From: Rhizobacter koreensis
GTDB taxonomy: Bacteria > Pseudomonadota > Gammaproteobacteria > Burkholderiales > Burkholderiaceae_C
Direction: 5' to 3'
DNA length: 64,000 nucleotides
Assembly: GCF_013366375.1 (NCBI RefSeq)
Contig: NZ_JABWMJ010000009.1
Span: 1 to 64,000 of the forward strand
Shown: positions 8,618-17,742 of the stretch, in pieces
Layout: every line of letters starts with the position of its first letter
How positions within the stretch are numbered: position 1 is the first letter of the stretch
Translations under genes and position numbers: made by a program
The notes under the pieces: model-generated
The model's database searches: none
What the model saw: only the letters and a program-made list of their open reading frames with translations
What the model was told of the DNA's origin: nothing

Positions 8618-9451
8618 TCAAACGGACAAAGTGGCCGAATGATGGGCGAAGTGATCCTTCAGGAAGCTGGCAATGAAGTAGTAGCTGTGGTCGTAGTCCG
8701 GCCGCATGCGCAGTTCGATTGGGTGGCCAGCGGCCTCGCAGGCAGCTTTCAGCAACTCTGGACGCAGCTGAGCGGCGAGGAATTCGTCAGCCTCTCCCTG
8801 GTCCACCAAGAGCGGCAAGCGTTCACTCGCCATTCGCACCAGCTCGACGGCATCCCACGTCTTCCATGCTTCACGGTCCTCCCCCAGGTAAGCGCCGAAG
8901 GCCTTCTGGCCCCAAGGCACCTGCGTCGGCGCCACGATCGGCGAGAACGCCGATACGCTGCAGTAGCGGCCGGGATTTCGCAGGGCGGTCACCAGGGCAC
9001 CATGGCCACCCATCGAGTGGCCGAAGATGCCTCGCCGCTCACTGGCCGGGAAGTTCTGCTCGACGAGCGCCGGCAGCTCCCGGGCCACGTAGTCCTGCAT
9101 GCGGTAGTTCGCTGCCCAAGGCTCGTGAGTGGCGTTGAGGTAAAAACCTGCGCCCTGGCCCAGGTTGTAGGCCGGATCGTCTGCCACGGCTTGGCCGCGC
9201 GGGCTGGTGTCAGGAACGACGACGATCAAGTCATGCCGCGCCGCGTGTTCCTGCGCGCCGGCCTTGGTGATGAAGTTTTGCTCGCTGCAGGTCAGACCCG
9301 AGAGCCAGTAGAGGACCGGCCGTCGCTCGCCCCGCAGTGCCGCCTTCGGCAGAAAAACGCCGAACTTCATGTCGCAGCTCAGCGCGGTGCTGGCATGCTT
9401 CCACACCTCCTGCCGACCGCCGTAGCTGGCGTGCTGTTCAACGCGTTCCAT
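8618..9451 (-). CDS. fghA: S-formylglutathione hydrolase
   Basis: This 277-residue esterase-D family enzyme hydrolyses S-formylglutathione to formate and glutathione, the second step of glutathione-dependent formaldehyde oxidation in the cytoplasm. The nucleophile elbow is GHSMGGHGA, with the family signature SGLTCSEQNF near residue 50 and WGQKAFGAYLG in the middle. The catalytic Asp (VDQGEADEF) and His (DYDHSYYFI) are visible. Length is full for the family. The usual partner gene, S-(hydroxymethyl)glutathione dehydrogenase, is not adjacent, so this is an isolated copy. Formaldehyde released by demethylation reactions elsewhere in the window would be a plausible source of substrate, but that link is inferred. 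Confidence 0.93.
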   Translation of the reverse strand: MERVEQHASYGGRQEVWKHASTALSCDMKFGVFLPKAALRGERRPVLYWLSGLTCSEQNFITKAGAQEHAARHDLIVVVPDTSPRGQAVADDPAYNLGQGAGFYLNATHEPWAANYRMQDYVARELPALVEQNFPASERRGIFGHSMGGHGALVTALRNPGRYCSVSAFSPIVAPTQVPWGQKAFGAYLGEDREAWKTWDAVELVRMASERLPLLVDQGEADEFLAAQLRPELLKAACEAAGHPIELRMRPDYDHSYYFIASFLKDHFAHHSATLSV

Positions 9452-9739
9452 GCGGTTCTCCCAGGCCTCGGGGTAAGTGCCCCTCGTCGTGACGACAGGG
9501 GGCCAGAATGTCCATCAACGGCGACTTTAGGGCGTCGTAGAGCTCGAGGCCCAGAACGCGCAACCGCGCGGCGGGATCGCACACGTCGCGCGGCAGGTCC
9601 ACACTTTTCTCGACGCATTCCAGCCAAGCGGGCGACACGCTTCTTTCGTGGGCTCTGCCGCCCGCAACGACTGGCAGGCTGATCGCCCAGCCGTACATTC
9701 GTCCCGTGATCGACAGACGCGGTCGACGCCGGCCCTCGC
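9452..9739. other. Intergenic region, no supported gene
   Basis: A minus-strand frame of 86 codons (9438-9698) is open and overlaps the fghA start, but it has no clear ribosome-binding site and I recognise nothing in it. Confidence 0.3.
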
Positions 9740-10399
9740 ATGCAGTTCGATAACTCGTTGCGGCAGCACATCCAGCGCAATCTGAGCGCGTTTGTAGTCC
9801 ATCCTGCCGCGACGGACGCGCACCACGCCGCTGCGGTCGCCCTGGCGATAGTCGAGGAAGGCGACGGAGCTCGTGTCAAGGGCCTCCCAGTGCCCACCGG
9901 CTGGAGTCCTGAAGCGGCACTGCTCCTGACGCGTCGAGCCGCGAGCCTCCGGAACCACCCGAGCCAGTGGGCGCTTCCCGGCGGCCGGATCGATGGGAAC
10001 GAGTCGGCGGAAGCAGCTGCCCTGCGCGAACTGGTCGAGGAGGTTGGCCTAGATCTCGATGGCGCGGTGGTACTCGGCAGGTTGGACGATTTCGTCACCC
10101 GTTCAGGATTCGTCATCACGCCCGTGGTCGTCTGGGCTGGTTCAACCGGCGCGCTCGTCGCCAACCCCAGTGAGGTCGCCAGCATCCACCGCATTCCTGT
10201 CACCGAGTTCATGCGCACCGACGCGCCGTTGCTGGAGCAGGACGCCGAAGGCGAGGAGCCCGTCCTGCGCATGCCGGTGGGCAACTCATGGATCGCGGCA
10301 CCGACCGCCGCTCTGCTCTACCAGTTCAGAGAGGTTTGCATCGCCGAGCGGTCCACCCGGGTGGCGCACTACGAGCAACCGCTATTTGCTCGCCGTTGA
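9740..10399 (+). CDS. NUDIX hydrolase, CoA pyrophosphatase type
   Basis: This 219-residue enzyme of the NUDIX family hydrolyses a nucleoside diphosphate linked to another group. The NUDIX box is complete: Gly and Glu in GRIDGNES, then REL-EE-G in LRELVEEVGL. Just upstream, LLTRRAASLRNHPSQWALPGG matches the motif that marks CoA-diphosphatase members, so the likely substrate is CoA or a CoA derivative, giving phosphopantetheine and 3',5'-ADP. The N-terminal residues 1-45 are less conserved. It is monocistronic between fghA (divergent) and the sugar transferase gene (convergent). Substrate assignment rests on the motif alone. Confidence 0.85.
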   Translation: MQFDNSLRQHIQRNLSAFVVHPAATDAHHAAAVALAIVEEGDGARVKGLPVPTGWSPEAALLLTRRAASLRNHPSQWALPGGRIDGNESAEAAALRELVEEVGLDLDGAVVLGRLDDFVTRSGFVITPVVVWAGSTGALVANPSEVASIHRIPVTEFMRTDAPLLEQDAEGEEPVLRMPVGNSWIAAPTAALLYQFREVCIAERSTRVAHYEQPLFARR

Positions 10400-10617
10400 C
10401 CTACTAAGCGACCCATGCCGACACCGAGGACACAGCCGGGCGGCGGACGGATGGCGGTGCCCCCCAGGGAGCTGTCGTTCGACCTCCGAATCGGGTGACG
10501 GTACCCAGTTTTCTTGCAGGCGCACGACGGTGTGCCTTTCGGCGGACGAACCTCCCCGAAGCACGGCGCCTCTCGGCGATTGACGCACGCGTGAGCAAAT
10601 CTCAACCCGGCGATCCC

Positions 10618-11994
10618 TCAGCGCGCGCCCTTGCCCGATAGCACGACGCCGACGGTCTCGAGCATCACGGCGATGTCGAGCCCGAGGTCGTGGTTCTTCA
10701 CGTAGTAGAGGTCATAACGCAGCTTCTCCAGTGCATCATCGATCGTCGCTCCATACGGGTAGCGCACCTGGGTCCAGCCGGTAAGTCCGGGTTTCACGCT
10801 GTGACGCAGTGCGTAGTACGGAATGATCCGCGTCAGCTGCTCCACGAACAACGGTCGCTCAGGACGCGGCCCGACAAGGCTCATGTCGCCCCTCAGCACG
10901 TTCAGGAACTGCGGGATCTCGTCGATCCGAAAGCGCCTAATGAAGTGGCCGACGCGCGTGACGCGGGCGTCCTGCGCGGCTGCCCACTGCGGCACACCGT
11001 CCTTCTCGGCGTCGACGCGCATGCTGCGGAACTTCAGCACACGGAACGGCTTGCCGCCGCGACCCACGCGCTCTTGGCGGTAAAATACCGGGCCGCGGCT
11101 CTCGAGCGCGATGGACGCTGCGGCCAGCGCTATTAGCGGCACCGCCATTGCGAGCAGCAGCAGCGCGCCGCAGATGTCGAACGCGCGCTTGACGGCGCTG
11201 CGCAGCGGCCCCTGTTTAAAGCCGTCTCCGAACGCCAGCCATCCCGGTTGCGCCTGCTCGATCGCGATCTGCCCCAGCATAGTCTCGTAGCAGGTCGACA
11301 AGTCCGAGACGCGCACGCCCCCGGCCTTGCACTCCAGCAGCTCGCGCAAGGGCATGCTGCCGCCGCGGCGCTCGGCGATGGCCACGACCACCTCGTCGAC
11401 GCGGTGGGCGGCGACGACCTCGCGCAGGCTGCGGCCGCCGACGAGCAACTGGTCGGCTTCGACCGCATGCGTCGGCTCGTTGGGGCCGGCCAAGTAGCCG
11501 ACGATCTCCACGTCGGGAGTTGTCGCCCGAAGTGATTCGCCCAGTTGTCGCGCCGCGTTTCCTGAGCCAAAGATCATGAGGCGGTGACGCGCACGCGTGG
11601 CAGCGCGAGCATGCGTGGCCCAGACCCGATGCCCTATCACGGTCGCGATCACGGTCATCAACAGCCAGCCGAAGTCGCTGCGGCGACCTCGTGCCGCGGG
11701 CTGGAGGGCGAGGACGGTGTCGGCGAGCAGGAACGCGAGCGCCAGCGCCAGCCCAGCCTGCGCCCAGGCCAGGGTCGCCGAACCGCGGAGCGTCACGTTG
11801 TAGACCCCGGACGCGACAGTGCCGAGCAGCACGCAACCGGCCAAGGCGAGCGCCAGCGAAAGCGCCGCGGGCAGGGCGACCGCATGCGCCGGCAACGTGG
11901 CGACCAGCAGGCTCCCGGCCCCGGCCATTCCAGCGTCGACGCTGGCGTGGCGGAGCGAGGGGGTGCATCGGTGGCGATCGATCAGGCGGACCAT
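10618..11994 (-). CDS. Undecaprenyl-phosphate sugar phosphotransferase (exopolysaccharide initiating enzyme)
   Basis: This inner-membrane enzyme of about 458 residues transfers a sugar-1-phosphate to undecaprenyl phosphate and starts exopolysaccharide synthesis. The N-terminal half has four predicted membrane helices and a Rossmann-like segment (RLMIFGSGNAARQLG). A further membrane helix (residues 265-285, ICGALLLLAMAVPLIALAA) leads into the catalytic domain. That domain carries the family motifs KFRSMRVDAE, RIDEIPQFLNVLRGDMSLVG and KPGLTGWTQV. The ATG at 11994 is preceded by CGGAG and is preferred over a GTG 17 codons upstream. No other polysaccharide genes are nearby, so it is an orphan here, perhaps carried in with the accessory region. 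Confidence 0.88.
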   Translation of the reverse strand: MVRLIDRHRCTPSLRHASVDAGMAGAGSLLVATLPAHAVALPAALSLALALAGCVLLGTVASGVYNVTLRGSATLAWAQAGLALALAFLLADTVLALQPAARGRRSDFGWLLMTVIATVIGHRVWATHARAATRARHRLMIFGSGNAARQLGESLRATTPDVEIVGYLAGPNEPTHAVEADQLLVGGRSLREVVAAHRVDEVVVAIAERRGGSMPLRELLECKAGGVRVSDLSTCYETMLGQIAIEQAQPGWLAFGDGFKQGPLRSAVKRAFDICGALLLLAMAVPLIALAAASIALESRGPVFYRQERVGRGGKPFRVLKFRSMRVDAEKDGVPQWAAAQDARVTRVGHFIRRFRIDEIPQFLNVLRGDMSLVGPRPERPLFVEQLTRIIPYYALRHSVKPGLTGWTQVRYPYGATIDDALEKLRYDLYYVKNHDLGLDIAVMLETVGVVLSGKGAR

Positions 11995-12739
11995 GGCGGA
12001 ACTCCGGAAGGGGACGAAGCGCCTTCTTCCGCGTTCAGCTGACACGCGACGCCACGCGAGGAGCGCGACGGCGGGTCATTGAACGCGTGAGGGGCACACG
12101 CTTGCCGAGCGGAGGAACCGCCGCTCGACGGCATCAATGCGCCGGCTGTGCCGCCGCAACCCTCGTCAGCCGCCTTCGAGGCGGGCGTCCAGGGCGGCGG
12201 GATTGTGGTGGCGCCTGGCTCGCTCGCAGGCGTCGTTCAGACTTCTTTACCCGCGGCCACGCCCGCTCAACGAATCGGGTCAGCAGCGCAGCCGACCGGC
12301 GCAGGGCGCCGCAACGCTTCCCATGGAGGTGCGACCAAAGCCACGCAGCGCCCTCGCCCGCCCGGCAACGCTCGCTCACCCGCGCCTGCGTGGGCAATAA
12401 AACCGCTCTGCAGCGGGAGCTGCCGGTCACGAGCCGCGTTCCTACTCAGCTCAAAGGCACCAAGCAGTCGCTCGGCCGGGGCCCGAGCTGGGGCTCGACG
12501 GTCTGCTGTACGAGGAACAGCGGTCGGACGACTTCGGCACGTCGGGTCACACCGTGCGAGTGACCGCTTCCCTACCGTTTGAACTAGCGGTGCCGACCCA
12601 GAGCCGACCTTCGGCTTGCCCTCTTCCTGCGCCGGAAGCAGTCAGCAAAGGCAATCCGGCGCTGCCGGCGCGGTCTTATTGCCTGCGACGAAGCCGCCCC
12701 CGCGAACGAACACCCGTACGGGCCCCAAGTCGCCTGTTG
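11995..12739. other. Gene-free stretch, about 740 bases
   Basis: Only Arg/Pro/Ala-rich translations are open here in several frames. Nothing could be recognised. It leads into the block of gene fragments that starts at 12740. Confidence 0.35.
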
Positions 12740-12972
12740 GGACCCAAGGAGCCGACAGTGATCGCGCGGTGCGGCCGGCCGCCGTCCTTCACGGTCAGCA
12801 GGTACGAGGCTGTGCCCCGGGTATTGCCCGGTGTGTCGAGTACCCGCACCTCCTGCTCGCCGAGTCGGATCACGTCGCCGTCCTTTACGGTCCAATCGGG
12901 CGTGATCATCGTCCATGCTCGCGGTGTCGCCTTCAAGTCGGCAGAGAAGCTGGGTGCGCGCGTGGTTCGCAA
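12740..12972 (-). pseudogene. Fragment of an MBL-fold metallohydrolase
   Basis: About 75 codons read as the middle of a metallo-beta-lactamase-fold protein: WTVKDGDVIRLGEQEVRVLD, then TPGNTRGTASYLL and VKDGGRPHRAITVGSLG. In the family the middle motif is usually TPGHTPGT, and here Asn replaces the metal-binding His. The zinc motif HxHxDH that should precede this part is missing, and both sides run into unrelated or frameshifted sequence. This is therefore a remnant rather than a gene. Confidence 0.55.
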
Positions 12973-13169
12973 CCGGTACTGGCCGATGTCGATGGCAGAG
13001 CGTGGCTTCGCCGCCGCCTGTGACGAGGTCTGGCACGAGGTATTTCAGCGCGTTGAGCGTCAGGTCAACGCCAAGCGTCCACCGACACCGTCTTCAGGTG
13101 ACTGAAATCGGTCGCGTACCAGTAGGCGTTCTTCTCGCCGCCCACTACCACCGTGCTGATCTCCTGCGG

Positions 13170-13390
13170 GTCGGACCGTGCCGCCCGGCACTTCGTCGGA
13201 CACGCTCGCGCGGCCGCTGGGCGCACGCCTGCGTGCCAAGCTCGGTCGCAACGTGATCGTCGATTCGAAATCAGGCGCGGGCGGCTTGCTCGCGGTGCAC
13301 TACCTGCGCCAGTTCGACGGCGACGATTCCTACATCATGATGGCTCCGAACTCGTCGGTATCGCTGCTGCCGCTGTTCGCGACCCGTCCC
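13170..13390 (+). pseudogene. Fragment of a tripartite tricarboxylate transporter binding protein (Bug/TctC)
   Basis: About 70 codons resemble the N-terminal lobe of Bug-type periplasmic receptors: PPGTSSDTLARPLGARLRAK, then GRNVIVDSKSGAGG and a hydrophobic strand. The intact receptor at 20660-21643 has the corresponding GATGPDFSARTIAPKLSQIL and QSVIVDNRPGAGG. The signal peptide and two thirds of the protein are missing. The fragment runs directly into a piece of a different gene at about 13390. Confidence 0.55.
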
Positions 13391-13419
13391 ACCTCTTCCT
13401 GGCGCCGCAGCTGTCAGTC

Positions 13420-13500
13420 ACGATGCCGCGAATGCGCCACGTCTTCTACGTCTTCTATCCCTCGCATTTGCTGGTGCTCTGGATCATCACCAAGCTGTGA
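13420..13500 (+). pseudogene. C-terminal fragment of a TraX-like membrane protein
   Basis: The last 25 codons before the TGA at 13498-13500 read MRHVFYVFYPSHLLVLWII, which resembles the conserved end of TraX-family acyltransferase-like membrane proteins. Nothing upstream in this frame fits the family, so the rest of the gene is gone. The next gene starts two bases after the stop, as downstream partners of traX often do. Confidence 0.5.
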
Positions 13501-13501
13501 C

Positions 13502-13846
13502 ATGGGCATCATTGCGTTCGAATGGACCGGCGCCGTTCTCGGACTCCTCGGCGCATTTCTGCTCGCGACCCACACGACCATGTCGCGCTACGATTGGTTG
13601 GCTTTCCTGGGTGCGAACGCCGCCCTGATCGAATTCGCGCTAGCGATCGGCGCGCACGGTTTGCTCGTGCAGCAACGCGGCTTCACAGCGACGACGCTGC
13701 TCGGCATCCATCGCTCGAGGCTCTACAGTGCGGACACTCAGCGTTTGACGGCCGTGGCGGCCCAACAGGGCGCAGCAGCCATTGGTACGTCGGAGACACA
13801 AAGGTCAGGCCGGCGTCCTTTACAAGCGAAGCCAAGTCGCTCTTAG
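13502..13846 (+). CDS. Small membrane protein
   Basis: A protein of 114 residues starts two bases after the TraX-like stop. Residues 1-75 contain three hydrophobic segments (AFEWTGAVLGLLGAFLLA, WLAFLGANAALIEFALAIG, LLVQQRGFTATTLLGI). This is the pattern of small integral membrane proteins that I recall as neighbours of TraX in betaproteobacteria. The last 35 residues are hydrophilic and do not look conserved, so the original stop was probably lost and the frame extended. The gene converges on the FAH-family gene with 17 bases between stops. It may be a leftover of a decayed operon. Confidence 0.5.
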   Translation: MGIIAFEWTGAVLGLLGAFLLATHTTMSRYDWLAFLGANAALIEFALAIGAHGLLVQQRGFTATTLLGIHRSRLYSADTQRLTAVAAQQGAAAIGTSETQRSGRRPLQAKPSRS

Positions 13847-13863
13847 TAAGCCAGGGCGTCGCG

Positions 13864-14730
13864 TCATCCGTCGATCAGCTTCGGATCCCAGGCATGCACC
13901 TTCTGGCGCTGCTCGCCGAGGCCGTCGATGCCCAGCCGCATATCGTCGCCGGCCTTGAGGAAGACCGGGCTCGGCTTGATGCCCATGCCGACGCCGGGCG
14001 GCGTGCCGGTGGTGATGAGGTCGCCGGGGTAGAGCGTCATGAAGGCGCTCACGTACGAGACCAGCTTCGCGACGCCGAAGATCATGGTCGACGTGTTGCC
14101 GGTCTGCATGCGCTTGCCGTTGACGTCGAGCCACATCGGCAGGTCCTGCGGATCCTTCACCTCGTCGGCCGTGACGAGCCAGGGGCCGACTGGGCCGAAG
14201 GTGTCGCAGCCCTTGCCCTTGTCCCACTGGCCGCCACGCTCGAGCTGGTATTCGCGCTCGGAGATGTCGTTGACGACGCAGTAGCCGGCGACGTGCTTCA
14301 GGGCGTCGGCCTCGCTGACGTAGCGCGCGACGTCGCCTATGACGATGCCGAGCTCGACCTCCCAGTCGCTCTTTTTCGAGTCCTTCGGCAGCACCACAAC
14401 GTCGTTGCAGCCGACCAGGCAGGAGGTCGGCTTCATGAAGACGATCGGCTCCTTCGGGATCGGCGCGCCGCTCTCGGCCGCGTGGTCGGCGTAGTTGAGG
14501 CCGATGCAGACGAACTTGCCCATGTTCGACCACGGCGGGGCGATGCGGCCCGGCGCGGCGACGGCAGGCAGCTTCGACGCGTCGACCTCGCGCAGCTTCT
14601 GCAGGCCGGCGCGCGTCAGCATGGAGGCGGTGATGTCGGGCGTCACGCCGGACAGGTCGCGCACGGTGCCCTGCGCATCGACGAGCGCGGGCTTCTCGGC
14701 GCCCTTGGCGCCGTATCGCATCAGTTTCAT
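13864..14730 (-). CDS. Fumarylacetoacetate hydrolase family protein
   Basis: This 288-residue enzyme belongs to the FAH fold. Members hydrolyse or decarboxylate beta-diketo or 2-oxo acids with a divalent metal. It has the signature GLNYADHAAESG at about residue 78, followed by EPIVFMKPTSCLVG. Metal-ligand region motifs are WEVELGIVIG and NDISEREYQ, and the C-terminal loop is DLITTGTPPGVGMG. It is the last gene of the nine-gene minus-strand operon, 78 bp after the SDR gene. In such operons it usually acts on a ring-cleavage product downstream of the extradiol dioxygenase. The exact substrate cannot be read from sequence. Sugar-acid pathway enzymes of the same family are the alternative. Confidence 0.85.
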   Translation of the reverse strand: MKLMRYGAKGAEKPALVDAQGTVRDLSGVTPDITASMLTRAGLQKLREVDASKLPAVAAPGRIAPPWSNMGKFVCIGLNYADHAAESGAPIPKEPIVFMKPTSCLVGCNDVVVLPKDSKKSDWEVELGIVIGDVARYVSEADALKHVAGYCVVNDISEREYQLERGGQWDKGKGCDTFGPVGPWLVTADEVKDPQDLPMWLDVNGKRMQTGNTSTMIFGVAKLVSYVSAFMTLYPGDLITTGTPPGVGMGIKPSPVFLKAGDDMRLGIDGLGEQRQKVHAWDPKLIDG

Positions 14731-14808
14731 GGCTTATTCAACTTTCTTGTTCGGTCAAGGATCAGAATCCCAGTGGGCAGACCCAAATGCATTCAGAACG
14801 TCTGGCGG

Positions 14809-15600
14809 TCAAAAAACCGTGCGCACTTTGCCTCCGTCGATGACGATGCTTTGGCCGACGATGTAGCTCGCATACCGACTGCACAGGAACGCGCACAGCG
14901 CGCCGACATCTTCCGGATCCCCAAAGCGGCCTGTCGCATTGCCCTGGGTACCCAAACGCCAGTTGTCGTACTCGGCCGCGTAGGTTGTTCCGTTCTTTTC
15001 TGCCAAATCGATAAACATCTTCTTCATGCCCGGGGTCTCGAACATGCCGGGCAAGATCGTGTTGATGGCGATGTTGAAGCGTGACATCGGTCGCGCGATC
15101 GACGCCGCATAGTTGACTAAGGCTGCCTTGGGTGCGCCTGACAACACGCGCTGGTCCAGCCCTGACTTCACACCGATCGTCGCGATGTTCACGATTCGTC
15201 CGAAACCTCTCTCCTTCATTCCACCAACGACTTCGCGCATTAGCTCAAGCGGGCCAAGAAAACCGGTGTCGATCGCCTGAGCCCACTCCGCGCTCTCGAT
15301 TGCGAGAGGGTCTTCGGTAATACGAGGGGGCGACGACGTGATCACCGTGATCTCGGGCTCGGGGCAAGCGGCCAACAGAGTCTCTCGGCCGGCCGCGGTC
15401 GAGTGGTCCGCCACGACGGGGACGACGCGGGCACCCGTGGTCCGAGCGATTTCCTCAGCCGTAGCCAACAAACGCGACTCGGTACGCGCCGAGATATGCA
15501 AGTCGGCACCTTCACGAGCCAGTGCAATCGCGCATTGCCTTCCCATCCCAGCGCTAGCTCCGGCCAGCAATGCGCGTCTCCCGTTGATGCCGAAGTCCAC
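14809..15600 (-). CDS. SDR-family protein lacking the catalytic tyrosine
   Basis: This 263-residue short-chain dehydrogenase/reductase-like protein starts at the GTG at 15600, with AAAGGA six bases upstream. The cofactor loop is AGASAGMGRQCA (a variant of TGxxxGxG) and the core strand reads GFGRIVNIATIG. Where classical members have YxxxK, this one reads SGAPK: the Lys is kept but the Tyr is Ser. The C-terminal part (GRFGDPEDVGALCAFLCS, IVIDGGK) is normal. The same kind of substitution is seen in the SDR at 23933-24712. Family members with such changes are annotated as reductases, but their chemistry is uncertain. It sits between the reductase and FAH genes of the aromatic operon. Confidence 0.85.
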   Translation of the reverse strand: MDFGINGRRALLAGASAGMGRQCAIALAREGADLHISARTESRLLATAEEIARTTGARVVPVVADHSTAAGRETLLAACPEPEITVITSSPPRITEDPLAIESAEWAQAIDTGFLGPLELMREVVGGMKERGFGRIVNIATIGVKSGLDQRVLSGAPKAALVNYAASIARPMSRFNIAINTILPGMFETPGMKKMFIDLAEKNGTTYAAEYDNWRLGTQGNATGRFGDPEDVGALCAFLCSRYASYIVGQSIVIDGGKVRTVF

Positions 15601-15737
15601 AGTAATTCCTTTAAGACAGGGTTATCTTGCGGTCGTGCGTGGCAATCGAATTGCGTATGCGCACTAGACGGGAGGGGGAAGGGATCCGATCGGCCTTTTG
15701 CGACTGCCGGACACCAGCAGACTTCCCGCCTCGGTCT

Positions 15738-16706
15738 TCAAATATCTAGCTCAAGCACAGCGGTCTTCGCGCGGGACACGCAACACATGATCTTGTCGCC
15801 AGCCGCTTGCTCTTCGTCGGTGAGGAAGACGTCGCGGTGATCGGGGACGCCCGACAGCACGCCAGTCAAACAGGTTCCGCACACGCCCTGCTCGCAGCTC
15901 GTCTCGATCGCGACGCCGGCGTCGCGCAGGACCCCGGCGATCGTCTGGTCGGCGCCCACTAGGTGCTCACCGCCAGTGCGCGCAAGGCGGATGATGAAGC
16001 TGTCGCGCGGGCCGGCAAGTGCCGCCGTGCCGGCGCTGAAGTATTCGAGGTGGACGCTGTCAGGCGGCCAGGTTGAGGCGGCCGTTGACTCGACGAGGTC
16101 CATAAAAGGCCGTGGTCCGCACAGGTATAGCTCAGCACCTTCCGGCCGGTTCCACAGGAGACGGCGCAGGTAGGCTCGTACTGCATCCGGCTCGGTCGCG
16201 TAGTGGAAGTCAACGCGGCCGAGGAAGCGTCGCTCCGACAGAAGCGAGTGAAAGGCCGTGTGGGCGATCGACCGCGTGAAGTAGTGCAGCGAGTACGCGG
16301 CGCCTTCTTCCTGAAGATGAAGCGCCATCGACAGTAGCGGCGTAACGCCGATGCCGGCGCCGACGAGCAGCACCGGCCCGCGGGGCGGCTTCAGCGCAAA
16401 GTTGTTGCGCGGCGCGCCGATCTCGATGACGTCGCCGACGCACAGCGACGAATGCAGGAACGACGATCCGCCTCGGGAGTCGGATTCGCGCTTGACGGCA
16501 ATGCGGTAGCAATCGGTCTCGCTCGGCGCGTTGCAGAGCGAATACTGACGCACGAGGCCTGGCGCAACGTGGACGTCGATGTGCGAGCCCGGCGTGAACA
16601 GCGGCAACGCCTCCTCGTCTGCGCCGACAAGCTCGAAGGATTTAATGTCGATCGCCTCTTCACGGATGGCCACGACCCTCGCCTTCAGCATCGGCGGCTC
16701 ACGCAT
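15738..16706 (-). CDS. Phthalate dioxygenase reductase-type electron-transfer protein
   Basis: This 322-residue flavin/iron-sulfur reductase passes electrons from NAD(P)H to a partner oxygenase. The FMN domain has QYSLCNAPSE (flavin-binding RxYSL type), followed by the nucleotide domain GPVLLVGAGIGVTPLLSM and YLCGPRPFMD. A C-terminal plant-type [2Fe-2S] domain has CEQGVCGTC at about residue 270 and a fourth Cys near the end (IMCCVSR). That domain order (FMN, NAD, ferredoxin) identifies the PDR/VanB class. Its start overlaps the stop of the extradiol dioxygenase gene by eight bases. The natural partner is the Rieske oxygenase at 21645-22982, first gene of the same operon. Confidence 0.93.
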   Translation of the reverse strand: MREPPMLKARVVAIREEAIDIKSFELVGADEEALPLFTPGSHIDVHVAPGLVRQYSLCNAPSETDCYRIAVKRESDSRGGSSFLHSSLCVGDVIEIGAPRNNFALKPPRGPVLLVGAGIGVTPLLSMALHLQEEGAAYSLHYFTRSIAHTAFHSLLSERRFLGRVDFHYATEPDAVRAYLRRLLWNRPEGAELYLCGPRPFMDLVESTAASTWPPDSVHLEYFSAGTAALAGPRDSFIIRLARTGGEHLVGADQTIAGVLRDAGVAIETSCEQGVCGTCLTGVLSGVPDHRDVFLTDEEQAAGDKIMCCVSRAKTAVLELDI

Positions 16707-17703
16707 CCATCTCCCAGTGTGCGAAGCCGATTCCGCACGGCGACGCGTGGACCGGGATGTAGTCGATCACGCGCCCGGGGCGATCGGCAACGGCCGCCGC
16801 CATTATCCAGTTGCGCGTCTCGCCCGAGCCGCCGCCCACGCCGCTCTTCATGCCGGTACCGCCGGAGAACTGCTGAAAGCACTTCAAATCTGCGTGTTCG
16901 GCGCGCGGCCTCCACGCGTCGAAGTATTCGGCCATTGCGTCGGCGTCGCCCGCCTCAAGACGCGCCAAGATCGCACGATCAAAGTCCTCGTCGAGATACG
17001 ACTCGGCCGCGCCCGGCGTGTGCCACAACCCGCCTGAGCCGAGCACGGCAACGCGTAGGTCCTTCGGCCACTCCTCCTCGACGATCCTGCGCGCCGCGCG
17101 CGCCAGCGCAGCGCAACGCGCCGCTGTCGGCTGCGGCGCATAGAGGCAGTTGACGAGCACCGGCACCATCGGCACGTCGAAGCGGCCATTGGTGAGCGGG
17201 CCCGCGGGTCGCATGAAGGCGTGGCCCATGCCGATCTCTTTATTCGGCAGGTCAAGCATGAAGGCTGGGTCGAAGCCGGCCTCCATCAGGCCGTAGAGCA
17301 TCGTCTTCGCGAGGTCCGGCCGCGCGCCGATCGCGGCCCAATGCTCTGGCGACCTCGGCTTGAAGGGTCGCGACCCGAGCTTGCCAGCGTAGCGCACGGC
17401 TTTGTAGCCTTCGAACGCACCGCCGACATAGACGGCGAAGGCCGGATGGTTGTCGAGGTTGAACTGTTCCTCCTGGTCGTCGCCGAAGGCAAGGACTACG
17501 TCGGGACGCGAGGCTTGGAAAACGTCGCGCAGCCGCGCCAGGCCTTCATGGACGCGGCGGTGCTTGCGCTCATTTTCGGCATCGTCGTCGACGGTCGCGC
17601 CAGGCGCGTAGCTGCGGCCGGCACGTGTGCGGTTCCACCAATCAAGCGGTTCGAACAGGAAAGGCGAGTGAGATGTCGCCAGTACGGTGCAGATCTTGGC
17701 CAC
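16699..17703 (-). CDS. LigB-type class III extradiol ring-cleavage dioxygenase
   Basis: This 334-residue enzyme uses non-heme Fe(II) to open a dihydroxylated aromatic ring next to the hydroxyls. It starts with GTG at 17703. The N-terminal motif ATSHSPFLF places His12 where the first iron ligand sits in LigB of protocatechuate 4,5-dioxygenase. A second His follows in LDNHPAF. Further motifs are NKEIGMGHAFMRPAG, AVLGSGGLWHTPG and YIPVHASPCG. No LigA-type small subunit is fused to it or adjacent. Gallate-type enzymes (about 420 residues) carry an extra C-terminal domain that is absent here. The context with LigJ- and LigK-type genes suggests a carboxylated catechol or gallate-like substrate, which is inference. 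Confidence 0.85.
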   Translation of the reverse strand: MAKICTVLATSHSPFLFEPLDWWNRTRAGRSYAPGATVDDDAENERKHRRVHEGLARLRDVFQASRPDVVLAFGDDQEEQFNLDNHPAFAVYVGGAFEGYKAVRYAGKLGSRPFKPRSPEHWAAIGARPDLAKTMLYGLMEAGFDPAFMLDLPNKEIGMGHAFMRPAGPLTNGRFDVPMVPVLVNCLYAPQPTAARCAALARAARRIVEEEWPKDLRVAVLGSGGLWHTPGAAESYLDEDFDRAILARLEAGDADAMAEYFDAWRPRAEHADLKCFQQFSGGTGMKSGVGGGSGETRNWIMAAAVADRPGRVIDYIPVHASPCGIGFAHWEMDA

Positions 17704-17742
17704 GTCAGTTGGGTGCGGAAGTGAAGTGAGTGGGAGGCGTCA

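Noticed and set aside
9438..9698. 86-codon minus-strand frame upstream of fghA
   Set aside because: No ribosome-binding site and no recognisable sequence; it overlaps the fghA start. Left as unsupported.
13060..13251. Minus-strand segment reading STVVVGGEKNAYWYATDF in one frame
   Set aside because: It looks protein-like, but I could not assign it to a family and it ends at a stop after about 35 codons; a translated search is needed before calling it.
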